Of a DNA stretch of 64,000 bases, positions 1 to 7,791 are shown one piece after another. The position numbers and the translations under genes were made by a program. Under the pieces are notes generated by a model that worked only from the letters and a program-made list of their open reading frames with translations, was not told the DNA's origin and did no database searches. Numbering within the stretch: position 1 is the first letter of the stretch; the number at the start of each line of letters is the position of its first letter. This stretch comes from Pseudoalteromonas piscicida (GTDB lineage: Bacteria > Pseudomonadota > Gammaproteobacteria > Enterobacterales > Alteromonadaceae): positions 124,001 through 188,000 of the forward strand of contig NZ_CP011925.1 of NCBI RefSeq assembly GCF_000238315.3. Direction: 5' to 3'.

Positions 1-171
1 TACTTGGAGGTAACTTAAAACTTCGTTTATTAAGTTAAAGGTGCGTTTCATCCTCACCAAATTAGGACGATTACTAGAAGTGATTTTCTCAACATCTTCA
101 GTTATTGCATCGCTATAAAACTCAACTGCTTCGTCAAAGTAAGCTTTATCTCTTAAAGTATCTCTTAACAT
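1..171 (-). CDS. Probable immunity protein, DUF1910/PoNi-like (partial)
   Basis: The reading frame opens with ATG at 171 and is still open at base 1, giving 57 residues of an incomplete protein. It begins MLRDTLRDKAYFDEAVEFY, which resembles the N-terminus of DUF1910/DUF1911 immunity proteins (PoNi type). An AAGAGA-like ribosome site lies just upstream. It starts 11 bases after the stop of the nuclease-type toxin at 183-1505, the usual toxin-immunity order. The family call rests on recollection of the motif and gene order; the C-terminal half, including DUF1911, is outside the window. Confidence 0.6.
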   Translation of the reverse strand, partial: MLRDTLRDKAYFDEAVEFYSDAITEDVEKITSSNRPNLVRMKRTFNLINEVLSYLQV

Positions 172-182
172 ATTAATATCTC

Positions 183-1505
183 TTAAAATTTAAATTGATT
201 ATCAATCGTTTTAGCATCTTTACCAAGTACTTCAACAGCTAAGTTTCCATCTATTTCATTTCTAATTAATAGCTTTAGTACCGAGCCATCATCATCAGCT
301 AAAGCATCAAGTATTTTTTTTCTATCTCTTCTACTTATACCTGCTTTTTCTAGCCGTTCGGCTGTGATCCAGTCATCACCCATTTGTCTACCATCTTTAG
401 TCATACCTAATGGAGAGGTGTTATATTTGGCTTCTGTAATCACATAGTCCGGTGGTGGATTTGGGTGCAGATATATTCCGTCAATACCGGATTGTCCTGG
501 TTTATAATTACCGTCGGTTTTACCTAGCGGTGTAAAACCATTTTCCAGCATTAATTGGTGTGCATTGTACTCACCAGTAGCACCTTTTCTATGATTTAGT
601 GATTTATGCTGCGTAAAGTCACTAGGCGTCTTACGTGATGGCGGATTAACTTTGTTAACTGGGGCACCTTTGAGATCGTTTCCTTCTGGAGCTGCAAGCT
701 CCGGTGCTTTAGATTTCTTCGGCACATTGGTAACGCCAACCTGTGGTAACTCCCCTTGATACTCATCCAGTGCTTTATTAACTCGCTGTCCGATTTCTTG
801 GGCGGCTTGTTGCATATGCTGGTCGATTTTGGGGGTGACGTCGTCTAGGCGTTTTACCGTGGCTTGCATGCCTTCGATGGCGGCGTCTGGAAGTAGTAGG
901 TCGTAGTGCCAACTGGTAGACATGTCATCAAGTGAATCGCGCAGGCCTTTGACGATGTTTTTAACTTCCGTGGCGGATTGTTTTCCTAGGTCTTGCCAGT
1001 TGATGTCTCTTAGGTATTTAACTGGGTCGCCTTTGCCGAGCTTGCGCAGTACGGCAAGCGCAGCAGAGAGCGATTCTCCAGTATTTTTTAAGATAACCTT
1101 GCCCACGCCTTTGACTGCTGAGCCCACAACTGGCACCAAACCAATACCCGTAAGGGTAAAGGCAAGCCAAGCGTCGGTGTCGTTGGCTTCATCATCGTCA
1201 GTCAGTAACATGACATTGGCGGTGATATCTCGTAAATCCATGACTTGGTCAATAATCGGTATCATGGAAATCAAGGTACCTACCACGATTTGTGATGTGG
1301 AGGGGTTTTGATTAAAGTCGCCTTGTAGTGTGCCCCACAACCAATCACCAGCTTGGGTTGCTATGCCATTGGCTTCTATCAGTGGTGCGGTATTGCCGCT
1401 GCGTACCATTTCAGCCGCTTGCGCTGGGGTGATTTGTCCATACAGTGGGTTTTTAGGGCGATTATCTTCTGGCAGGTAATCGCGTTTATCCTTACCATAT
1501 TGCAC
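183..1505 (-). CDS. Displaced T6SS effector tail with PD-(D/E)XK (PoNe-like) nuclease domain
   Basis: A 440-residue protein if translation starts at the GTG at 1505. Residues about 50-135 form a Gly/Ala-rich hydrophobic region (GDWLWGTLQGDFNQNPST onward) typical of the pre-toxin part of T6SS/Rhs effectors. Residues 230-300 are a charged, Pro-rich linker. The C-terminal domain carries GIDGIY and YVITEAKY, a D342...E358-x-K360 pattern expected of a PD-(D/E)XK DNase, followed by DGRQMGDDWI. There is no VgrG, PAAR or Rhs part. In-frame codons upstream of the GTG (1506-1553) read DSSKAKIENVPPGQYTV, matching the linker in the neighbouring VgrG (AEIIDVPAGNYTV), so the gene looks like a VgrG tail cut from its delivery domain. 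It may be a silent cassette or an orphan toxin. Nuclease activity is inferred. Confidence 0.7.
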   Translation of the reverse strand: MQYGKDKRDYLPEDNRPKNPLYGQITPAQAAEMVRSGNTAPLIEANGIATQAGDWLWGTLQGDFNQNPSTSQIVVGTLISMIPIIDQVMDLRDITANVMLLTDDDEANDTDAWLAFTLTGIGLVPVVGSAVKGVGKVILKNTGESLSAALAVLRKLGKGDPVKYLRDINWQDLGKQSATEVKNIVKGLRDSLDDMSTSWHYDLLLPDAAIEGMQATVKRLDDVTPKIDQHMQQAAQEIGQRVNKALDEYQGELPQVGVTNVPKKSKAPELAAPEGNDLKGAPVNKVNPPSRKTPSDFTQHKSLNHRKGATGEYNAHQLMLENGFTPLGKTDGNYKPGQSGIDGIYLHPNPPPDYVITEAKYNTSPLGMTKDGRQMGDDWITAERLEKAGISRRDRKKILDALADDDGSVLKLLIRNEIDGNLAVEVLGKDAKTIDNQFKF

Positions 1506-1592
1506 GGTGTATTGACCGGGCGGGACATTCTCAATTTTTGCTTTACTGCTGTCTTATATCTATTCAAAATCAATAGTTTACGCTGAGGAAAG
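1506..1592 (-). pseudogene. Degenerate remnant of a VgrG linker upstream of the orphan toxin
   Basis: The toxin frame can be read backwards from the GTG at 1505 through 16 sense codons to TAA at 1554-1556. Beyond that, the same frame reads SSA-stop-TIDFE-stop-I-stop. These pieces line up with ASLADKTIDLSYFY and GGTAEIIDVPAGNYTV in the intact VgrG at 2370-5549, with roughly 30 codons missing between them. This suggests a decayed junction left by recombination. The match is short and made by eye. Confidence 0.42.
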
Positions 1593-1683
1593 GTTGTTTT
1601 CAAGGTTAAGACCATGCATGTCTTAATTTACTGAAAGCATTTATCGACTCCACGCGTAAATTTCACTATTTTAGTAATCACAT

Positions 1684-2121
1684 TTAAATAGTCCATAATG
1701 TTATGAAGTCCTTGTTATTATATCTTTCAGATATCCATATAAAAATATCTACGAAGCTTTCGTCTGACCACGGATCAACATCTAAGTCTTGCCATCTATT
1801 ATACTTCTTTTCACAAACTAACAAACCTTCGTAGTAAACTCTAAAAAAATAGCTATCCAAGCTAGGTTCGTGTTGAAGTTTTAGATTTTTATCTGATAGT
1901 TTATATAATGAATTATTGTTAAATAATATCGGGCCTTCTTCTGAGGCAAATACCCCCCAAAAATCTCCAGATAAGTTTACGTAACTAGCTTTTTTTTCGA
2001 TATCTACGTTAAAAGCTTCATGCAAATACATTTCATCTAGAGGTCCTTTTTTGAGGTCGAATTTCAAAATTCTTCTAAATTCATCCCTATTTCTAATATA
2101 GATATTGTTCATTTTATTCAT
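1684..2121 (-). CDS. Probable immunity protein for the VgrG-borne toxin
   Basis: A 145-residue acidic protein with no signal peptide or membrane segment, rich in aromatic residues (DFWGVFASEEGP, YYEGLLVCEKKYNRW, DIFIWISERYNN). I do not recognise its family. Its ATG at 2121 overlaps the 3' end of the toxin-tail frame at 2114-2437 by 8 bases; a second in-frame ATG lies at 2112. A small, acidic, tightly coupled gene straight after a polymorphic-toxin C-terminus is the usual place for the cognate immunity gene. The role is therefore inferred from position alone. The gene is notably A+T-rich compared with vgrG, as toxin/immunity cassettes often are. Confidence 0.55.
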   Translation of the reverse strand: MNKMNNIYIRNRDEFRRILKFDLKKGPLDEMYLHEAFNVDIEKKASYVNLSGDFWGVFASEEGPILFNNNSLYKLSDKNLKLQHEPSLDSYFFRVYYEGLLVCEKKYNRWQDLDVDPWSDESFVDIFIWISERYNNKDFITLWTI

Positions 2122-2437
2122 CCATAAGTGTTTTTATATAGCTATCGGGTTTACTCTCTAACCACTTCTTAAACCCTGATAGTAACTTATTTACATCTGG
2201 GTTCGGCTTTGAAGAGCTCCAAATTATTTCTTTGTATGTTTTACCTCTTTCTATTAGCAAGTCAACACTAGGTCCCAAGGGATCGCCATACCGTCCCATA
2301 TTTACCTCATAAATGTATTCTCGCAAAGCTTTTGGTGTAATATTTTTATATTCAGCGCCTAGCTCCCTTCTAGCTAAGTGAGCTTTGGATGCTAGAGCCA
2401 TCTTCCAGTTTAGTAATATGATCAATGATATTTTCAT
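2114..2437 (-). CDS. C-terminal toxin domain, out of frame with VgrG
   Basis: A 107-residue frame whose first 68 bases overlap the end of vgrG in the +1 frame. Residues from about 14 on (SKAHLARRELGAEYKNITP, NMGRYGDPLGPSVDLLIERG, KTYKEIIWSSS) resemble the C-terminal end of several Rhs/VgrG toxins with a KYGDPLGP...D.L...GK...II.S pattern, and do not look like a free-standing protein start. The first 12 residues (MKISLIILLNWK) are merely the shifted reading of the VgrG tail. A GAGAAG sequence lies 5 bases before the ATG at 2437, so separate translation is possible. The simplest explanation is a one-base insertion or two-base deletion within about 2370-2449 that split the toxin from VgrG. The toxin activity is unknown. 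Confidence 0.55.
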   Translation of the reverse strand: MKISLIILLNWKMALASKAHLARRELGAEYKNITPKALREYIYEVNMGRYGDPLGPSVDLLIERGKTYKEIIWSSSKPNPDVNKLLSGFKKWLESKPDSYIKTLMDE

Positions 2438-5400
2438 TATAACTTCTCATCATCATCTCATATTCAGTTTTATACTTTGCAAGCGCTTCAACTTTTGATT
2501 CATACTCGATTCTAAGTGGGTGAACCTTAATGTCGTTGGATATCTTAAATATAAGATCTTGTTCAAACTCTCGACGTATAGTTAGGTTAAAATGGCTTAC
2601 TTTTTTAGTTGATGAGGACGAAAATGTAGTGTCTAGTTTTCTAATCCGGTCTAGTTGTACCTTTTCAGTTGTACCCGAGCGAGTGTAATTTAAGAGTTTT
2701 AACTTGGTGGCTTGAGTGAGCTTTTCCAATGCGCGGGTTGCTTTAACAAAGTAATTGGATTTAGCGATAGCAGAAACCACTGCACCACTACCAAAGGTGG
2801 CAAGGGCAAGCAGTATTTCAAACGACAAGCGACCTGCCATTCTGGTACGTTCAACACTGGAATGGGCATTAAAGTAACGTGCTGGAAAGTTTGCAAGTAA
2901 AGTACGCGCTTCTTCATCTTCTGCAATTATAACTAATGTTTCAAACGCTTCAACGATGCCATTAATGGACTCTGAGGCAGTTGACATAATTTGCTGTAAC
3001 TCTGCCCGCATAGCTTCCACATCGCCAGTTGCGAGGTGGCCCAAAATACGGAAAGTTGCTGCGCCAACATCATAAATTGCCCCTGCTGTGCCTTCGACTA
3101 AATCTGCAACTCCCGTTACAATGCTTTCTCCTTGCTGATAAAGCCCGTATAAGAAAGCACCGCTATAGATAAGTCCTTGCATCCCAAGATTTTCGTCATC
3201 AATCAGGCGCTCTTGAATGTCAGCTTGCTTGCGGATTTCTGCAACCATTTGGTCAAGGGCCGTGCGAAGCTCTTGGCGTAACGAGACAATCTTCTCTTCG
3301 TCTTCGCCGATGTAACTCACGGTATAATTCCCAGCAGGCACATCAATGATTTCTGCGGTACCGCCACTAAGCTGGCCGGTGTATTTTTTGCCGTTATCCA
3401 TCACGACTTCGTAATCAATGTCTTCTACTGGTGTGCCGTCGCTATAAAAATACGAAAGGTCAATGGTTTTATCAGCAAGTGATGCCGTACCATCAGCGGT
3501 TAACGACAAGCGTTGATTTGCTGCTATCTGCGCTATTTGCGGTACACTCGGCATAGTGGCGCTTTGTTTACCACCAATATCTTGCTCCATGCTGCCGTCA
3601 AACACGGTCATGGCTTTGCCTTTTAAGGTCAGTAACTTGTCTGCAAAGATGTTGACGTTACCACTTGAGTCAATGCTGATTTCACTGCCGCCATTGGCAA
3701 GAGTGAGGTTGCCAGAGCCACTGCCTTTAATCGTGATATTGCCTTGGCTTTGAATGATTTGACTTCCCGCCGGGGCGGTGATGGTGAGGTTGTTGTCTGC
3801 CTTGAGGTTGATATCACTTTGGATAACACTGCGATGGCTGCGACCCGCCTTAAGGGTGATATTTTGTTTGGCGCTGACGTCAATTTGATTGGCGGTGACG
3901 TCTAGGTTGGTTGCTGCATCAATAATCACCGACTTTTTACTCTCCAGTGCCAGTTGTTGTTTGGCGCTGGCAATAAAGGTTTTATTGGTGAGTAGTCGAA
4001 TTGCGCTTTTAACACTGCCAAGTTGTATGTCTTTGGCTGCAAAAATGTTCATCGCACCAAGTTGTGCAAGCCAGTGAATATAAGGCTGCTTTTTATCCCC
4101 ATGTAACACCAAGTGCTGGTTGCCCGCTAAGGTTTGCAACACAATATGCGGGGTATTTGGGGTGTCATCAAACATCAACAGGTTTTGGCCGCGAGAGCAC
4201 AACACGTTTTGGGCGTTATTGGCGCTGGTAACAACCGACGGTTGGGTGTCGTTAAGGGCAAAGCCTAACAGGTAACTTTGGTCTGGGTCGTTGTTCATGC
4301 AACCGATGAGCACATTACTGTCTGGCAGCAGTGGAAAATGTAACCCCGTCGGCTGCTTTTGGCCGCGACAGGCATATTGTGTGAGGCGCTTGACCGACTC
4401 GGTCACCTGACTATCAAAATGTACTTGCGTGGCATATTGCCCTTGTGTATCGACATGAGGATTGGCCTTTGACCCTGACAGCGAACGTACCGTGGCGGTA
4501 AACACCATCGGTTTTGGGCTATGCTCTGGGGGCGCGATACGTATTGGCTCACCCCGTGGTACACAAACCGACTCGCTATGATATGCAACTTGCTTAGGGT
4601 CATTGGCACTGCCTTGCTTATAAATCTGTTTACTGCGAATACAGGTATAATCGCCACCTTTCGCTGTGCCCAATTTACCATTTAACGAAAACGAATAACC
4701 GGCATTGGCTTCGGCTACGTTTCCTACCAGCGTGACTTCATTTTTACCTTGTTGATAGGCAAGCTCGAGATTGCCGGTACGCTCAAATTGCTCAGCGGGA
4801 TTTTGTGCAGCAGGCTCAAAATAGCTACGCTGCGCCGAGCTGACCGAGGTTGGCGGATGGGCATTCACATGCACTTGTGAGCCACCCATTCTAAAACGAT
4901 GGCGGCTTTGGCACTGCGTAAACCCAACAAAGCCGGTTTCATGTTCGTGAACCAGGCCATCTTTATCCGTCACCGACAGTAAGCCTCGCTCAATATAGGG
5001 GCTTGCAAGATTCCCCTCGGCAATCACTATCGACTCAATAAAATCATGGCATTCAAACCAATAAATTAAGCCGTACTTTGCTAAGAGTCGGGTGAAAAAG
5101 GTGTAGTCGTTTTCTAGCGCTTGTACGCACTGCGGTAGCGTGGGTAAATCTTTAGTGACTCGCCATTTTATCCGGTCTTGTGAATAGCCGGCTTTTTGTA
5201 TCAGCTTATTGAGGACAGACTGAACATTGGCTTGTACAAAGATTTGGCTTTTTTCAGTTTGCTTAAGTAACTCAAGGCGAGGCTTTAAGACCACCTCTGC
5301 ACCACAAGTGTGCTCAGACACAAAACCAGATTGGATATCAAACAAAGTCCCAGTGAAATACGTCGATATTGCATCTGGTGACTCAATTTCAAACGTGAGC

Positions 5401-5549
5401 ATATTGCCGACAAGTAACTCATCAGCCAGGTCAAATTGGGATTCTAGGTTCGCTTTGAGTAAAAAGCCGCGATTGATACAGGTCGTGAGTTCAAAATCGA
5501 CGACATGTACAGGATGGTTAGTACCATACACCACAATCCTTGTTTGCAT
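2370..5549 (-). CDS. vgrG: Type VI secretion tip protein VgrG with C-terminal effector extension
   Basis: A 1059-residue protein. Residues 1 to about 350 are the gp27/phage GPD-like base (VVYGTNHPVHVVDFELT; the FFTRLLAKYGLIYWFECHD region). The gp5-like OB fold follows around 360-440 (TQYACRGQKQPTGLHFPLLP). Residues about 480-690 form the repetitive beta-helix/DUF2345-like needle (NITLKAGRS, NLTITAPAGSQ, NVNIFADKLLTLKGKAM). A short beta-sandwich-like linker (VPAGNYTVSYIG) leads to about 320 extra residues with Ala/Gly-rich hydrophobic stretches (GMQGLIYSGAFLYGLYQQG, FEILLALATFGSGAVVSAIA). These extra residues make it a specialised VgrG carrying its own effector. The frame stops at 2370 just as the recognisable toxin motif begins in another frame. 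No other T6SS genes are nearby, so this is an orphan vgrG island. Confidence 0.9.
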   Translation of the reverse strand: MQTRIVVYGTNHPVHVVDFELTTCINRGFLLKANLESQFDLADELLVGNMLTFEIESPDAISTYFTGTLFDIQSGFVSEHTCGAEVVLKPRLELLKQTEKSQIFVQANVQSVLNKLIQKAGYSQDRIKWRVTKDLPTLPQCVQALENDYTFFTRLLAKYGLIYWFECHDFIESIVIAEGNLASPYIERGLLSVTDKDGLVHEHETGFVGFTQCQSRHRFRMGGSQVHVNAHPPTSVSSAQRSYFEPAAQNPAEQFERTGNLELAYQQGKNEVTLVGNVAEANAGYSFSLNGKLGTAKGGDYTCIRSKQIYKQGSANDPKQVAYHSESVCVPRGEPIRIAPPEHSPKPMVFTATVRSLSGSKANPHVDTQGQYATQVHFDSQVTESVKRLTQYACRGQKQPTGLHFPLLPDSNVLIGCMNNDPDQSYLLGFALNDTQPSVVTSANNAQNVLCSRGQNLLMFDDTPNTPHIVLQTLAGNQHLVLHGDKKQPYIHWLAQLGAMNIFAAKDIQLGSVKSAIRLLTNKTFIASAKQQLALESKKSVIIDAATNLDVTANQIDVSAKQNITLKAGRSHRSVIQSDINLKADNNLTITAPAGSQIIQSQGNITIKGSGSGNLTLANGGSEISIDSSGNVNIFADKLLTLKGKAMTVFDGSMEQDIGGKQSATMPSVPQIAQIAANQRLSLTADGTASLADKTIDLSYFYSDGTPVEDIDYEVVMDNGKKYTGQLSGGTAEIIDVPAGNYTVSYIGEDEEKIVSLRQELRTALDQMVAEIRKQADIQERLIDDENLGMQGLIYSGAFLYGLYQQGESIVTGVADLVEGTAGAIYDVGAATFRILGHLATGDVEAMRAELQQIMSTASESINGIVEAFETLVIIAEDEEARTLLANFPARYFNAHSSVERTRMAGRLSFEILLALATFGSGAVVSAIAKSNYFVKATRALEKLTQATKLKLLNYTRSGTTEKVQLDRIRKLDTTFSSSSTKKVSHFNLTIRREFEQDLIFKISNDIKVHPLRIEYESKVEALAKYKTEYEMMMRSYNENIIDHITKLEDGSSIQSSLS

Positions 5550-5772
5550 TTTTTATGTCCACTGTTGTTGGTTAAAGCCGTTCCACCAATACGCGGTACT
5601 ACTTCCTAGTGTGCTGCGATTGGTTTTTATTTGCGCGCTATTGTTACATAAAAGGCAAGCATTTTTAACTCATTTTTTTATTCAGCATTAGAATGCTTAT
5701 CTTTTGGCATAACGGGTGGTTTTTAAATCTCAAGCCAAATGAAAACGGTGTCAGCTTGCCCTCCTTGGCAGA

Positions 5773-5942
5773 TATCAAAGCGCATCCATGCGCTTCTCGT
5801 TCATTCTTTTTAAACGACGAAAAAGAACGAACCAAGAAAACGTCGCCCCAGCATCACACTTAATCCTCAAACCCTAAGCCACTATAGTGCAACCGTCTTG
5901 TAAGGCACTTCCATGTGCCAGACAAGACTTAGCCGACATCCT
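5773..5942. repeat. 170-bp direct repeat, copy 1
   Basis: This stretch, beginning TATCAAAGCGCATCCATGCG and ending GCCGACATCCT, recurs at 6342-6511 with the same length and only about a dozen mismatches by eye. Copy 1 continues into a perfect hairpin, GCCGACA-TCC-TGTCGGC (5932-5948); copy 2 breaks off inside it. The internal GCGCATCCATGCGC is itself palindromic. The region between 5550 and 6549 has no convincing gene. Confidence 0.85.
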
Positions 5943-6098
5943 GTCGGCACATTGCATATCGACTTATGATTTTCGGGTGTGATGAAGGGGGGAATCGCGC
6001 TGTCTGTTAGTTCTGGTTTTATCCAGTAAAGTAGCTAATTAGCTTACAAGCACCACAAGAATTTATCAGCGCCTTGTGTCTCCCTCATCACACCTGAA

Positions 6099-6202
6099 AG
6101 TAAATTGCCAATGAGTCATTTCAACGCATGGATGCGTGAAAAGCGGTGACAGGGCCAAGGATGGCCCTTACACCGCGGTGACGTTCATATTGGCAATTTA
6201 CT
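6099..6202. repeat. Long inverted repeat / potential hairpin element between the direct repeats
   Basis: AGTAAATTGCCAAT (6099-6112) and its exact reverse complement ATTGGCAATTTACT (6189-6202) bracket 76 bases. Inside are further self-complementary bits (CGCATGGATGCG and GGCCAAGGATGGCC). It sits between the two 170-bp repeats and is best read as part of a composite noncoding interspersed element. Whether it is mobile, a MITE-like element or a transcribed structured RNA cannot be told from one copy. Confidence 0.6.
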
Positions 6203-6341
6203 TGAGGAGTCAGTGTGATGTTGGGAGTGCCTTTTCTTTTGCTTACTTGTTCTTTGGGCATCAAAGAAAAGTAAGTCGTAGCCCATGGATGGGCGTCGAA
6301 ATCCGTCAGGAGGACATATTAGCCTTACCCTCCATGGCCCG

Positions 6342-6511
6342 TATCAAAGCGCATCCATGCGCTTCTCGTTCATTCTTTTTAAACGACGAAAAAGAACGAA
6401 CCAAGAAAACGTCGCCCCAACATCACACTTAATCCTCAAATCCTAAGCCGACATAGTGCAACCGTCTTGTAAGGCACCTCCCTGTACCAGACAAGACTTG
6501 GCCGACATCCT
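6342..6511. repeat. 170-bp direct repeat, copy 2
   Basis: Second copy of the unit at 5773-5942. It shares the CGCATCCATGCG palindrome, the AAACGACGAAAAAGAACG block and the CAACCGTCTTGTAAGGCAC block, and ends at GCCGACATCCT before the sequence diverges. The two copies flank about 400 bases, so recombination between them could delete that interval. Confidence 0.85.
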
Positions 6512-6549
6512 TTACTCATAGTCTCGAGTTAATGTTGAACTTTTCTGAC

Positions 6550-6576
6550 TGTGGAGCAATCGTATATTGCTCCACA
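6550..6576 (-). terminator. Perfect hairpin downstream of the repeat lipoprotein gene
   Basis: TGTGGAGCAAT, a 5-base loop, then ATTGCTCCACA: an 11-bp perfect stem 14 bases beyond the stop of the leftward gene at 6591. The U-tract that should follow is poor (GTCAGAAAAG), so it may be a weak intrinsic terminator or a 3'-end-protecting stem-loop. Confidence 0.5.
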
Positions 6577-6590
6577 CCAAAGTTATTCAG

Positions 6591-7559
6591 CTAGTCATCT
6601 AGTTTTACGGCTCCAGCTATCTTATCTATTTTCACTGAGCCTGAACCTGATTCGGTAATGGTCAAGGAGCCAGCATTTACAACACGAATATTTCCAGCAC
6701 CGTCTTCTATTTGAACATGGCCCTTAACTGCTTCGATATCCGTATTGCCCGAACCATCAACGATAGTGACATCGCCTTGGGCGTGACGAACTTGAATATT
6801 ACCAGACTCATCATCGATTTTAATATTGCGTCCACCTTCAACAATCAGTGAGCCAGAGCCATCGATGATATCAGCGTTGCCGCTAAAACCGCGAAGGGTT
6901 AGATCGCCAGACTCATCTTCTATTTTGATATCCGTGCCGCCAGTCACATCAATATTACCCGAGCCATCCTCCAACTCGAGTGTATCGATCAACCCCTTTA
7001 TGGTTATGTCGCCAGAACCATCGTCGATAACAAGTTGCTGGACGTTAGTGATATGGATATTGCCACTGCCATCATCAATTTCAGCACCTTGAATATCTTC
7101 CAACGTTATATTGCCAGAGCCATCATCTAGTTTGATAAAACCTTTGATATTTTTGATGGCTATATCGCCCGAGCTGTCATCAAGCGTTAGCGCAAGTTGA
7201 CTTGGCATGGTGATGGTTAAGTCAATTCTAGGGCTATTATTGCGATACCATTGTACACCAGAACTTGTATCTGAATCGGCCACCAACATGGCGGTGTCAC
7301 CGGATTTTTCTAGTGTAAGTTGGTAGTTCTCTGCTTCTGTGGTTAACACTGAAGCTTCCACTTGGATCTCTTGTTGGTTATCGTATCCAATGATCTGGAT
7401 ATTACCCGAGGTGGTATTTGCATCAAGTTTGCTTAAGTCTGCAGCGTTGAGTTGCAGAGATTTATGGAGTGTTTTGGTTGCGCTTGCGCTTGGAGAGATA
7501 TGTACGACACAGCCAGATAAAAGGCTAAGTGCAGCTAAACAGGTGAAGAGCTTTTTCAT
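6591..7559 (-). CDS. Lipoprotein with beta-solenoid DDGSGN repeats (DUF4097-like)
   Basis: The start was set at ATG 7559, because residues 1-17 then form a lipoprotein signal (MKKLFTCLAALSLLSGC; the lipobox Cys is residue 17). The open frame extends upstream to 7607 without gaining anything recognisable. After about 60 residues a DANTTSGNIQIIGY segment begins the DUF4097/putative-adhesin pattern. From about residue 125 to the end there are roughly eleven 17-18-residue repeats with the core I-[DE]-D-[GE]-[SA]-G-[ND]-[IL], for example IDDGSGNIHI and LEDGSGNIDV. The regular period and acidic turns predict a right-handed beta-helix, possibly binding Ca2+ along one edge (inference). Likely outer-membrane or periplasmic. 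No operon partner. Confidence 0.8.
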   Translation of the reverse strand: MKKLFTCLAALSLLSGCVVHISPSASATKTLHKSLQLNAADLSKLDANTTSGNIQIIGYDNQQEIQVEASVLTTEAENYQLTLEKSGDTAMLVADSDTSSGVQWYRNNSPRIDLTITMPSQLALTLDDSSGDIAIKNIKGFIKLDDGSGNITLEDIQGAEIDDGSGNIHITNVQQLVIDDGSGDITIKGLIDTLELEDGSGNIDVTGGTDIKIEDESGDLTLRGFSGNADIIDGSGSLIVEGGRNIKIDDESGNIQVRHAQGDVTIVDGSGNTDIEAVKGHVQIEDGAGNIRVVNAGSLTITESGSGSVKIDKIAGAVKLDD

Positions 7560-7723
7560 TGTTGTTATTTTCCATAGTGGTGATGACATAAGGTTACCAT
7601 TCAGCAATAGTTATACCAGAATGAAGTTATAAAAAAATCAATAGATTAAGCAGGTAGCGAACCTTAGGGTGGTCAAAATAGCGAAATCAAATAGTGAGCT
7701 GAACCAAAAGTTTGCAGATGTGA

Positions 7724-7741
7724 CTGTCATATGGCTGTAAA
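7724..7741 (+). promoter_or_regulatory. Possible PhoB box
   Basis: CTGTCAT-ATGG-CTGTAAA matches the 7-4-7 layout of a Pho box (two CTGTCAT-type direct repeats). TAGTCT at 7752-7757 could serve as the -10 element at a spacing normal for PhoB-activated promoters, leading to the gene at 7792. A single site found by eye; the second half-repeat has two mismatches. Confidence 0.4.
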
Positions 7742-7791
7742 TCCGACAATGTAGTCTGGCGCTATTGTTTGTTGATTTTTCTGGCAGTGCA

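Noticed and set aside
922-1311. A 129-codon rightward frame antisense to the orphan toxin
   Set aside because: It is the mirror of a well-supported coding frame and rich in Ser/Thr/Pro, as antisense shadows are.
6136-6432. A 98-codon rightward frame in the repeat region
   Set aside because: It runs through the inverted repeat and into direct-repeat copy 2, has no ribosome site, and its composition (many Arg/Ser, repeat-derived KAHPCASRSFFLN) is that of a translated noncoding repeat.
5550-6590. Insertion sequence or prophage remnant behind vgrG
   Set aside because: No transposase or integrase motif in any frame and no target-site duplication; only repeats are present.
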